From the NCBI GenBank assembly GCA_029246415.1, contig JAQWNF010000029.1:169559-233558 (forward strand): a stretch of DNA of 64,000 nucleotides. Direction: 5' to 3'. The translations under genes and the position numbers were made by a program. Below, piece after piece: positions 56,422-64,000 of this stretch. The DNA is from Glaciecola sp. GTDB lineage: Bacteria; Pseudomonadota; Gammaproteobacteria; Enterobacterales; Alteromonadaceae. The notes beneath the pieces are model-generated. The model did not search any database. It saw only the letters and a list, made by a program, of their open reading frames with translations, and was not told where the DNA came from. The stretch's first letter is position 1. Each line of letters opens with the position of its first letter.

Positions 56422-57549
56422 ATGGAAAAATCAGTCGTAATTAGTGGCAGTGGCTTATTCACTCCCAAACATACTATTACTAATGTTGAGCTTGTAGAAA
56501 GTTACAATGCTTATGCCGATCACATGAATGCTTTGCACCATGCTGAAATCAATGACGGGTTGCGAGCCGCTATTCCACATTCTAGTGCCGAATTTATCGA
56601 AAAAGCTTCAGGTATTAAATCACGCTATATATATGTCAAAGATGGTGCGTTAGATATTCATCGAATGCGCCCCAATATTCCTGAGCGGCAAGATGATGAA
56701 CTTTCCCAGCAAGCTGAAATGGCCTTAGATGCAGCGCAAAAAGCCTTAAAAGCGGCGAACAAGACTGCGGCAGATATTGATGCTGTGATTGTTGCTTGTG
56801 CTTACACGCAACGCTCATATCCAGCTATTGCCATAGAGGTACAAGCTGCACTAGGTGTCGCTGGATTTGCATTTGATATGCTGGTAGCTTGTTCTGCTGC
56901 CACGTTTGGCATGCACCGGGCTTATGAAATGGTTAAAGCGGGAACCGCTCGTGCTGTTCTTGTGATTAACCCCGAACTGGTTTCCCCACAAGTCAATTAC
57001 ACAGACCGTGATAGTCATTTTATTTTTGGTGATGTCGCCACCGCTGTGGTTATTGAAGATGGTGCGAATGCCAATGCCGAGCATGTCTATGAGGTTTTAT
57101 CGACGCATGCTATCACCTCATATTCAAACAATATCCGTTCTAATTTTGGCTATTTGAGTCATGCAACAGATGCCGATCCTTATGGACCAGATAAATTATT
57201 TCACCAAGCAGGACGAAAGGTATTTAAAGAAGTCTGTCCGATGGCAGCAGACCACATTACTGCGCATTTGGCGCGCCATGAATTAGACACGACACATGTA
57301 AGTAAGTGGTTTTTACATCAAGCCAACATCAATATGAACACCTTAATTTGCAAAAAATTACTCGGTCGGATGGCGACACAAGAAGAAGCGCCGATAGTAT
57401 TAGATGAGTTTGCTAACACTGCTTCGGCTGGCTCGGTGATTGCATTTCATTTACACCATGCGAGTATGCAAGCGAAAGATATTTCCTTGTTATGTTCTTT
57501 CGGCGCAGGGTATTCTATCGGTAGTTTGGTTTTACAAAAACGCGGCTAG
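56422..57549 (+). CDS. Beta-ketoacyl-ACP synthase III, long FabH-like
   Basis: A 375-aa thiolase-fold condensing enzyme. The Cys-His-Asn triad is visible: C157 in DMLVACSAATFG, His in WFLHQANINMN and Asn in EFANTASAGSVIAF. It is about 55 residues longer than E. coli FabH (317 aa), mainly from an N-terminal insert (about residues 28-95), and resembles the long KAS III group of Pseudomonas that can use medium-chain acyl-CoA. It is alone, with no other fatty-acid genes nearby, so an auxiliary role is more likely than general initiation. Start ATG 56422. Confidence 0.9.
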   Translation: MEKSVVISGSGLFTPKHTITNVELVESYNAYADHMNALHHAEINDGLRAAIPHSSAEFIEKASGIKSRYIYVKDGALDIHRMRPNIPERQDDELSQQAEMALDAAQKALKAANKTAADIDAVIVACAYTQRSYPAIAIEVQAALGVAGFAFDMLVACSAATFGMHRAYEMVKAGTARAVLVINPELVSPQVNYTDRDSHFIFGDVATAVVIEDGANANAEHVYEVLSTHAITSYSNNIRSNFGYLSHATDADPYGPDKLFHQAGRKVFKEVCPMAADHITAHLARHELDTTHVSKWFLHQANINMNTLICKKLLGRMATQEEAPIVLDEFANTASAGSVIAFHLHHASMQAKDISLLCSFGAGYSIGSLVLQKRG

Positions 57550-57637
57550 TTATCGCATCGTTTTTGGCGAACTTTTTGTCGAAGAATTTATGTAGTTTGT
57601 ATCGCACCTTATTTCAGATTAATTAACGGGATCATGG

Positions 57638-59671
57638 ATGATTTCTAATATAGGTTACAGTATTGCTGCAGCAGGATTTTTGGTCTTGTTGTTGTTATTG
57701 TTTACAGTTCGTAGCAGTGGCTTAGTCAAAAAACTCCTACTGTTTGCCGTATTTACTAATTTATTATGGGCATTACAATATAATCGTTGGCTTATTCCCG
57801 AGCCGACAGTACATCAATACCTTACCTTTGATTCACTCAAACAATTCAGTTGGATCTTGTTTTTAAGCGCAGCACTGTATAATCAGTTTACTTCTTTACC
57901 TAAAATCTTAGCACAAAAGACCACTTTACTTGCTGGTGCACTGCCGATCGCAGCAGTATTGATACTCTGGTTTACCCCATTACCTCTGCATTGGATATAT
58001 TTAATCCATACTCTAGTGGCGTTAATCTTACTGTTGTTATTAGAGATATTACTGAGGCAATCTGGTGAGCAGCGCTGGGCATTTAAACCATTAGTGCTGT
58101 ACTTAGGAGCGGTCAGTGTCTTTGATTTTGTCACATATGCCAATGCGACTATGGTGACGTATTTGGATGTCAATTACATTGCAGCAAAAGGCTACATTTA
58201 TGCGCTGATGACGCCATTTTTATTAATAGCAGTTAGGCGAATGGAGCATTGGGGGATCAAGATATTTATCTCCCGAGAAATCGTGTTGCACAGTACCTTA
58301 CTTACGGTTGCAGGGATCTACCTATTTGTGATGGCCATGGTCGGTTATGTTATTAAATATCTAGGAGGAAGTTGGGACACCTCGATTCAAATTGTACTCA
58401 TCGCCCTATCAATGGTGCTTCTCATCGCGCTATTTTTATCAAGCAACATACGCAATAAACTCAAAGTGTTTATTTCAAAAAACTTTTTTGCCAATGAATT
58501 TGATTATCGCGAACAATGGATAGAATTAACTAATGCGCTCGCAACGGGTGATGATAGCTTGCAGGATGTATATAGAACGGCATTAAAAGGCCTTGCTAAT
58601 GCAGTTAAATACGACAAAGGGTTGTTGTGTAAAGTTAATAAATCACACTATGACATTGTTGCCAGTTTACATGTCCCTGAGCCAGACCATTTGCATGATG
58701 AGGTGATCCAACGAGCCATTAAGTATTGTCAGCACAAGCCCTGGTTGATTGATTTACATGAATTTTTAATTAAACCTGAAAATTACTATGGGATGGAGAT
58801 GGATTTACAATTGGTTGACGAATGCGAATATCAATTTATTTTACCTATTTATAAGGAAAATGAGCTGTGGGGGATCTCAGTGTTATTCAGTGATACTGCC
58901 GTTGTCCGCCAGCTTAATTGGGAGTTACGCGATTACCTTAATGCGGTGTTAGCTCAAGTAAGTAATTATGTACTGCATTATGAAGCGGCGAAGATTGTGG
59001 CTGAAAATGCACAATTTGCGGCATTTAATCGTATGTCTGCCTTTGTCGTACATGATTTAAAAAATGTCATGGCACAAGTTGATTTAATTTTATGTAATGC
59101 ACAGCAACATAAACATAACCCTGAATTTATTGAAGATACGTTTGAAACGCTAGAATACACCCAAGCGCGTATGCAAAAAATGCTAAAGCAGTTAACAGAT
59201 AAACAACTCATTACCGAACAAACTCAACAGGCTGTAGATCTATCTACTATACTCAACACGGTTATTAATAAAAAATGTGCAACATTACAGCCGTTTCCTC
59301 AATTAACAATAGCAACAACTCAAGCTGTTGCTGCCAATGCCGAGAAGCTCAGTAATGTTTTCTATCATCTCATCAGTAATGCACAGCAAGCGACGCCGGA
59401 TGACGGTAGCGTAGTCATCTCAGTGGCAGATGCACAAACCCCTCAGATGGTGCAAATCGATATTGTCGACTCTGGCCAAGGGATGGCACCTGAATTTATT
59501 GACAATCGCTTATTCAAACCGTTTGATACCACTAAAGGTAATGCCGGTATGGGGATCGGCGCATATGACGCCAAACAATACATTGAAGAGATCGGTGGTA
59601 AGTTGACAGTTAAGAGCCAAGAAAATTTAGGCTCCACGTTTACGCTGTTATTGCCGATATACTCAACATAG
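57638..59671 (+). CDS. prsK: PEP-CTERM system histidine kinase PrsK
   Basis: A 677-aa membrane kinase. About eight transmembrane helices fill residues 5-275, a GAF-like domain spans about 305-455, and the HisKA box FNRMSAFVVHDLKN carries His472; this box is characteristic of PrsK. The ATPase domain follows (HLISNAQQAT, DSGQGMAPEF, GMGIGAYDAKQYIEE). PrsK and the adjacent PrsR activate, with sigma-54, genes for PEP-CTERM proteins sorted by exosortase. The one PEP-CTERM gene in the window (20-21 kb) has a sigma-54 promoter. The exosortase itself is not in this window. Confidence 0.93.
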   Translation: MISNIGYSIAAAGFLVLLLLLFTVRSSGLVKKLLLFAVFTNLLWALQYNRWLIPEPTVHQYLTFDSLKQFSWILFLSAALYNQFTSLPKILAQKTTLLAGALPIAAVLILWFTPLPLHWIYLIHTLVALILLLLLEILLRQSGEQRWAFKPLVLYLGAVSVFDFVTYANATMVTYLDVNYIAAKGYIYALMTPFLLIAVRRMEHWGIKIFISREIVLHSTLLTVAGIYLFVMAMVGYVIKYLGGSWDTSIQIVLIALSMVLLIALFLSSNIRNKLKVFISKNFFANEFDYREQWIELTNALATGDDSLQDVYRTALKGLANAVKYDKGLLCKVNKSHYDIVASLHVPEPDHLHDEVIQRAIKYCQHKPWLIDLHEFLIKPENYYGMEMDLQLVDECEYQFILPIYKENELWGISVLFSDTAVVRQLNWELRDYLNAVLAQVSNYVLHYEAAKIVAENAQFAAFNRMSAFVVHDLKNVMAQVDLILCNAQQHKHNPEFIEDTFETLEYTQARMQKMLKQLTDKQLITEQTQQAVDLSTILNTVINKKCATLQPFPQLTIATTQAVAANAEKLSNVFYHLISNAQQATPDDGSVVISVADAQTPQMVQIDIVDSGQGMAPEFIDNRLFKPFDTTKGNAGMGIGAYDAKQYIEEIGGKLTVKSQENLGSTFTLLLPIYST

Positions 59672-59691
59672 CCATCAATCAAGGATAGAGC

Positions 59692-61050
59692 ATGAGCAAA
59701 GTATTAGTAGTCGATGATGATTTGGGAATTCAAAAACAACTAAAGTGGAGTTTAACCGACTTTGATGTGGTGTTTGCCGATGATCGGGAATCTGCCATTA
59801 CCCAACTACGTCGGTTTGAACCGACAGTAGTGACACTCGATTTAGGTTTGCCACCTGATCCCGCTAATGCCTCTGAGGGCTTAAAAGCGCTAGAAGAAAT
59901 TTTATCCCTAGCTCCTCACACCAAAGTCATTGTGGTAACTGGCAATAATGATAAAGAGCATGCGTTGCACGCGATTGAATTAGGTGCGTATGATTTTTAT
60001 CAAAAACCGATAGATTCAGATACGATTAAAATCTTAGTTGCCCGTGCGTTACATGTGTCTAGTCTAGAAGCCGAAAACCGACGATTAATGGCTTCAAGAC
60101 CGTCAATGGGACGGATTATTGGTGTATCGGAATCGATTCAAACAGTCAGTAAGCGCGCCGAGAAAATCGCAAAAACGGATATCACAACCTTATTACTTGG
60201 TGAGAGTGGAACGGGCAAAGAAGTGTTTGCCCGCAGTATTCACGAAGCGAGTCCGAGAGCTGAAAAACCCTTTGTTGCAATTAACTGTGCTTCAATACCT
60301 GAAAATCTGCTTGAAAGTGAGCTGTTCGGATACGAAAAGGGCGCGTTTACCGGCGCCAACAAAACGACATTAGGTAAAATAGAAACAGCGCAAGGTGGCA
60401 CCTTGTTCTTAGATGAAATCGGCGATATGCCAATAGGACTACAAGCCAAGATGCTACGTTTTTTGCAAGAACGGGTGATTGAACGAGTGGGTGGACGAAG
60501 TGAAATTAACGTCGACATTCGTGTCGTCTGTGCAACTCACCGAGACTTACAGACTATGGTCAGCGGCGAAAGTTTCCGAGAGGATTTATTTTATCGCGTC
60601 GGGGAAATGGTTATTAATATTCCACCATTACGGGACCGTGAAAATGACGTAATCTTACTCGCCAAAACCTTCTTGAAACAATATGCCGAAGATTTTAGTA
60701 GTAAAGTTAAAGGGTTCAGTGATTCAGCTATCAAGGCTATGCTTCAGCATACTTGGCCGGGTAATATTCGCGAGTTGCAAAACAAACTTAAATCAGCAGT
60801 CATTTTAGCAGAAGGCAATGTGATCCACGCTGATGACTTATCGCTGTTTTTATCCGCAGAAGCACAAACGGTTGAAGTATTAAACCTACGTACTGTGCGC
60901 GAAGAAGCTGAGAGCAAGGCGATCCGCCGAGCCTATACCCAGGCAGATAAAAATATGTCTAAAACGGCAGAGTTATTAGGTGTCACTCGTCCGACTCTTT
61001 ATTCGTTAATTGACAAGTATCACTTGGAAGATCTCAAAACCAGTGTCTGA
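59692..61050 (+). CDS. prsR: PEP-CTERM system response regulator PrsR (sigma-54 activator)
   Basis: A 452-aa NtrC-type regulator. The receiver domain holds phospho-acceptor Asp50 (VVTLDLGLPPDP). The AAA+ domain has Walker A GESGTGKE (170-177), the sigma-54 contact loop GAFTGA (217-222) and GGTLFLDEIGDMP. The C-terminus is a Fis-type HTH (KTAELLGVTRPTLYSLI). It starts 20 nt after prsK, and the pair matches the regulators of PEP-CTERM gene expression. It should drive the promoter at 21520-21534. Confidence 0.94.
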   Translation: MSKVLVVDDDLGIQKQLKWSLTDFDVVFADDRESAITQLRRFEPTVVTLDLGLPPDPANASEGLKALEEILSLAPHTKVIVVTGNNDKEHALHAIELGAYDFYQKPIDSDTIKILVARALHVSSLEAENRRLMASRPSMGRIIGVSESIQTVSKRAEKIAKTDITTLLLGESGTGKEVFARSIHEASPRAEKPFVAINCASIPENLLESELFGYEKGAFTGANKTTLGKIETAQGGTLFLDEIGDMPIGLQAKMLRFLQERVIERVGGRSEINVDIRVVCATHRDLQTMVSGESFREDLFYRVGEMVINIPPLRDRENDVILLAKTFLKQYAEDFSSKVKGFSDSAIKAMLQHTWPGNIRELQNKLKSAVILAEGNVIHADDLSLFLSAEAQTVEVLNLRTVREEAESKAIRRAYTQADKNMSKTAELLGVTRPTLYSLIDKYHLEDLKTSV

Positions 61051-61065
61051 TTAAGTTGCTAATCA

Positions 61066-61140
61066 TAAAGCGTCAGTGTCATAATCGATTTATTGGCACA
61101 TTGATTCGTGTATTTACTCGCGAGTTGACGCTTTATTTTT
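61066..61140 (+). terminator. Possible long-loop terminator after prsR
   Basis: TAAAGCGTCA (61066-61075) and TGACGCTTTA (61126-61135) are perfect complements, followed by TTTTT. The 50-nt loop is unusually long for an intrinsic terminator, so internal pairing or another role is possible. Confidence 0.6.
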
Positions 61141-61159
61141 ATCACCCATAGGCACTTTC

Positions 61160-62203
61160 ATGTATTTATTACGCAGTATGGTTTTATTTTTTTGTACCTT
61201 GTTCAGTGTACAGTGTTTTTCATTTTCGACTGATACCGCTGTAGCTGGTGATAGTCATACTAGCGATAAATTTGCACAATTGCATACACCGATGATTGGT
61301 GCATTAATTCCTTGTGATGCTCACTCTATCGCGCAATCCAGTATTCAAGTTTGTGGCGAAGCGTTACGCAATGCTGGCAATGCCCCTTTTATTCTTGCTC
61401 ATCCGCAACCGACCCAAAAACTCATTGTGTTATTTCACGGTCTTAGTGATTCCCCGTTTTATCTGCGTTCTATAGCCGAGGGGTTGTATGAGCAAGGGCA
61501 TACTGTCGTGGTGGGTTTGCTTCCTGGTCATGGTATTAAAGCGCCTATTAGTGTGTTACATGATCCTAACTTAGCCCAAATCTGGCGTGATTATGTCGCA
61601 CAAGTTATTGATATTGTTAGACCTCTTGGTTCAGAGTTATATGTAGGCGGGTTGTCAACAGGGGGCACATTAGCGACAGATTATATGCTCGAGCATTTGG
61701 CTGCTGTGGATGGACTCATGTTATTTTCCGGAGCGTTACGCTTAGCCGATAATGCCGAAACGCTATCCAAGATCCCATTTGCTAAGTGGATCAGTAAAAT
61801 AATCGATGGTGAATATGTGACGACATCATCCAACCCATTTAAGTACCCCGATATCTCCAACCATGCGGCGTTAATTCTAATGGATGTTATTCGTGATATC
61901 CGTTCTCGCTTAGAAACGACTTCGGGAATTAATATTCCTATTTTTGCTGCGCATTCTCAATCTGATCAAGTTACGCCTATTTTGGGTATACAAGAGTTAA
62001 TTAGGGTAGCCATTGCGCCACACACGTTTTTTGAAATTGCTGAAAGTATGCAAGTTTGTCATGCCAACTTACCTTTGAATCAAGCTCAGGTTGACGCTAT
62101 TGGTATTGACGAACAAAATCCGCTGGCCAATTGTGATACATTAAAAGCTAACCCCGTGCATGGGCATATGTTGGCAATGGCAATTAATTTTTTGGCGCAG
62201 TAA
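61160..62203 (+). CDS. Exported alpha/beta hydrolase
   Basis: A 347-aa protein with a signal peptide (residues 1-21) and an alpha/beta-hydrolase fold. The oxyanion/HG motif is VLFHGLSDSPFYL (about 90-102), the nucleophile Ser166 lies in GGLSTGG, and likely acid and base residues are in SDQVTP and NPVHGHM. This is the carboxylesterase/monoacylglycerol-lipase type. Cysteines in the N-terminal region (C52, C65) could form a disulfide in the periplasm. Substrate unknown. It follows prsR with a terminator-like structure between, so it is probably separate. Confidence 0.85.
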   Translation: MYLLRSMVLFFCTLFSVQCFSFSTDTAVAGDSHTSDKFAQLHTPMIGALIPCDAHSIAQSSIQVCGEALRNAGNAPFILAHPQPTQKLIVLFHGLSDSPFYLRSIAEGLYEQGHTVVVGLLPGHGIKAPISVLHDPNLAQIWRDYVAQVIDIVRPLGSELYVGGLSTGGTLATDYMLEHLAAVDGLMLFSGALRLADNAETLSKIPFAKWISKIIDGEYVTTSSNPFKYPDISNHAALILMDVIRDIRSRLETTSGINIPIFAAHSQSDQVTPILGIQELIRVAIAPHTFFEIAESMQVCHANLPLNQAQVDAIGIDEQNPLANCDTLKANPVHGHMLAMAINFLAQ

Positions 62204-62256
62204 TTTCGGTTTTCGCGGTAGCTTATAACTAATACCAATAATAAAAGGAAAGTGAC

Positions 62257-62532
62257 ATGAGAGGTTTTTTTTGGATCATCATTGCGATATATGTTTTCTT
62301 GTATTTTTACGCTGTTTGGTTGTATGAAGAGTTTAGTATCTGGATGGCATTAGCCATTATTATTGCGATTGGCTTGCAAGTGTACTTCATGAAAAAGCGT
62401 AAAGATATATTAGGCGATGAGTTACAGCAACCGGTCAAAGTTGAAATGAAACCGATGTCGATATGGCAATCCCCATTTCCGTATATTGGGATTGCCTTTT
62501 TTACCTATGTCGGGTTTTTATTGTTACTCTGA
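62257..62532 (+). CDS. Small membrane protein, 91 aa
   Basis: A 91-aa protein with three hydrophobic helices (about residues 4-22, 28-46 and 72-91) and a charged loop (KKRKDILGDELQQPVKVEMK) between the second and third. AAAGGAAAG precedes the ATG by seven bases. I recognise no named family. Its stop codon falls inside the first copy of a short direct repeat (ACTCTGACCCT). Confidence 0.75.
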   Translation: MRGFFWIIIAIYVFLYFYAVWLYEEFSIWMALAIIIAIGLQVYFMKKRKDILGDELQQPVKVEMKPMSIWQSPFPYIGIAFFTYVGFLLLL

Positions 62533-62560
62533 CCCTTATTAATATTTTGACTCTGACCCT
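62526..62560. repeat. Direct repeat of ACTCTGACCCT
   Basis: Two identical 11-bp copies at 62526-62536 and 62550-62560, 24 bp apart, in the convergent gap. On the - strand they read AGGGTCAGAGT, resembling a short interspersed sequence common in gammaproteobacteria. The stop codons of both flanking genes lie in the copies. Confidence 0.6.
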
Positions 62561-63776
62561 AATTATTAGCCGTGACAGGTGTTGCGAGTTGTTCCACTTC
62601 TTTCCATACACGTAACAAGTTTAGGCCTAATATACCGGTGATTTCGGTTTCCGTGTAACCTCGGTCTAGTAGTCCTTGAACTAAATTAGGGTAAGTTGAC
62701 ACATCCTTTAGCTTAGTAGGCAAAGTATTTCCAACACCGTCAAAGTCAGAGCCAATACCAATATGCTGAGTTCCTATGGTGTTTTTAACCAAATCAATAT
62801 GATCTAAAACCGTCTCTAAATCTGCAAACGGGTAGGGATTATTCTGGCGATATTGAGCTTCCAAGGCTAATGTCTCTGGACTCGTTTTACCAAACTCTAT
62901 TGCCCATTGCTTGCGTAATGCGACTAAATTATCCCACCATTGACGCGCTTGTGGACTGACAAAACCCGAACCAAAGTTAATCATTATCACCCCACCATTA
63001 GCCCCCAACGCTTTGAGCATTTCCTGGTCCATATTTCGTTCCCAACCCGGAGTAAACAGGCGGATGGATGAATGTGATGCGATCACTGGTGCACGAGATA
63101 ATTCAATCACTTGATAAAATGCTTGGTCAGACACATGAGATATGTCGATTAGCATCCCAAGATTATTCATTTCGTTAATGACTGTTTTACCAAACGGGGA
63201 CAAACCTTGCCAGCGTTTGCGGATATCGTAAGACGAATCACTGATATGATTACTTTGTGAATGCGCTAATGTGATATAGCGGATCCCGCGGTTATAAAAG
63301 TGTTGTAAATTGGCTAAATCACCTTGAATTGGTGAACCATTTTCCATGCCCAGTGGCAGAGATATTAACCCTTGAGAAAACTGTTTGCGAACATCGGCAA
63401 CCGTGGTTGCAATAGCAAACTTATCTGGAGCACGGGCAACGATTGCTTCAACGGTATCAATTAAGGTATTGGCTAACTGAATCGATGCTTTGGAGTTATC
63501 TAAACTAGCAGGCACATAAATCGACATGAAAGGGGCGTTCAATCCACCTTGAACTGCTCTTGGATAATCAAAATCACCATCAGCAGTAGCTTGAGTGACA
63601 TCGACCCATTGCTTATTTACCCGATAAGGCACATCTATATGGCCATCAACAATAATAGCGTTTTGGGCAATGCGCTGTGCTGGGGTTAATTCAGCCGTCG
63701 TTGAGGTTGCAGCGCATCCTGATAACCCTAATGTAGCACATAAATATGCAGCAACGACACTCGTATAATGTTTCAT
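62559..63776 (-). CDS. Membrane dipeptidase (M19) lipoprotein
   Basis: A 405-aa zinc dipeptidase of the renal-dipeptidase (M19) family, anchored as a lipoprotein (signal peptide with LSGC, Cys at about 21). Metal ligands are visible in IVDGHIDVPY, HSQSNHISDSSYD, IDISHVSDQAFY, ASHSSIRLF and IGSDFDGVGN. Such enzymes cleave dipeptides, including those with D-residues, at the cell surface. ATG 63776 is chosen; GTG 63782, nearer the AAGGA, is also possible and adds two residues. The neighbouring SapC-like gene points to peptide uptake or use. Confidence 0.93.
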   Translation of the reverse strand: MKHYTSVVAAYLCATLGLSGCAATSTTAELTPAQRIAQNAIIVDGHIDVPYRVNKQWVDVTQATADGDFDYPRAVQGGLNAPFMSIYVPASLDNSKASIQLANTLIDTVEAIVARAPDKFAIATTVADVRKQFSQGLISLPLGMENGSPIQGDLANLQHFYNRGIRYITLAHSQSNHISDSSYDIRKRWQGLSPFGKTVINEMNNLGMLIDISHVSDQAFYQVIELSRAPVIASHSSIRLFTPGWERNMDQEMLKALGANGGVIMINFGSGFVSPQARQWWDNLVALRKQWAIEFGKTSPETLALEAQYRQNNPYPFADLETVLDHIDLVKNTIGTQHIGIGSDFDGVGNTLPTKLKDVSTYPNLVQGLLDRGYTETEITGILGLNLLRVWKEVEQLATPVTANN

Positions 63777-63951
63777 TATCACTCTATCCTTGTTGGTTAA
63801 AATCTACACATCTATACTCTAACACAATTAAAAAAATAGAAAAAACTCACATTTTTGTAACAAATTGAGGATAAAACATGACATTACGCTTGAATTTTCA
63901 CATAATCGTCCCATAACTTAACTTACTATCATAACAACGAGAATATTTCCC

Positions 63952-64000
63952 ATGGCGATGAATTACGTACCTTTAGATAAAGCCGTACACAAAGATATAA
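63952..64000 (+). CDS. SapC family protein, 5' end only
   Basis: Only 16 codons are visible before the right edge: MAMNYVPLDKAVHKDI. This N-terminus resembles SapC-family proteins (NHVPLD...HKDLK type), found in marine gammaproteobacteria next to TonB receptors. The start ATG 63952 lacks a strong ribosome-binding site in the visible sequence. The identification rests on a short stretch and is tentative. Confidence 0.5.
   Translation, partial: MAMNYVPLDKAVHKDI

Noticed and set aside
1..64000. CRISPR arrays, insertion sequences, prophage, tRNA or rRNA genes
   Set aside because: I looked for repeat-spacer patterns, transposase or integrase motifs and RNA gene landmarks and saw none; a tRNA or repeat scan would settle it.

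Overview
The window reads as chromosome of a marine gammaproteobacterium of the Alteromonadales, probably near Alteromonadaceae. The evidence is the moderately AT-rich base composition, the gene families present (carboxynorspermidine polyamine route, PEP-CTERM protein with PrsK/PrsR regulators, oversized PstC/PstA permeases, BLUF protein) and a backbone order resembling the E. coli minute-66 region. That order is yggT, proC, yggS, pilT, pilU, ruvX, yqgE, gshB, rsmE, then mscS, metK, tkt, epd, pgk. The species cannot be named from sequence alone. I see no rRNA, tRNA, CRISPR array, insertion sequence or prophage. Coding density is high and most genes are housekeeping.

Layout: 1-2.3 kb, carboxynorspermidine synthase and decarboxylase (- strand; the decarboxylase is cut by the left edge). 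2.3-5.2 kb, an unknown protein, a PLP deaminase-like enzyme, and a chalcone-isomerase-like / DUF3833 lipoprotein pair. 5.2-6.9 kb, aceK. 7.1-12.1 kb, the threonine operon thrLABC with a leader peptide and attenuator; ung follows. 12.9-16.1 kb, a small DUF3545-like gene behind a Pho-box array, then pgi and tal. 16.2-22.1 kb is an accessory-looking stretch: a small ORF, yaaA, a soluble GAF histidine kinase divergent from a BLUF photoreceptor, an IalB-like protein, a nidogen-like PEP-CTERM protein broken by one in-frame stop, and a DUF4426 protein. 22.2-29.6 kb is the conserved yggT to rsmE block. 29.7-35.5 kb holds a tiny membrane protein, mscS, and a sulfide-detoxification locus (ArsR sensor, rhodanese, TSUP permease, persulfide-dioxygenase-like enzyme, DUF442-SQR fusion). 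35.5-43.3 kb, an M48 protease, metK, and the central-carbon run tkt-epd-pgk-class I aldolase. 43.3-53.8 kb is a phosphate block: ppx and ppk on the - strand, and pstC-pstA-pstB-phoU-pit on the + strand. 53.8-64 kb, oxyR, a GAF/PAS histidine kinase, a KAS III enzyme, prsK-prsR, an alpha/beta hydrolase, a small membrane protein, an M19 dipeptidase lipoprotein and the first codons of a SapC-like gene.

Regulatory sequence is unusually legible. A 14-bp sequence containing a perfect MetJ box is shared by the metK promoter and the thr leader. Pho-box-like arrays precede ppk, pit and the DUF3545-like gene. A sigma-54 promoter precedes the PEP-CTERM gene, which fits control by the PrsK/PrsR pair about 36 kb away. 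A perfect palindrome precedes the ArsR gene of the sulfide locus. I did not find an unmistakably new multi-gene system. The best leads are the BLUF/histidine-kinase pair, the MetJ-like box in front of the thr operon, the Pho-controlled small gene whose ribosome-binding site sits in a hairpin loop, and the interrupted PEP-CTERM gene.
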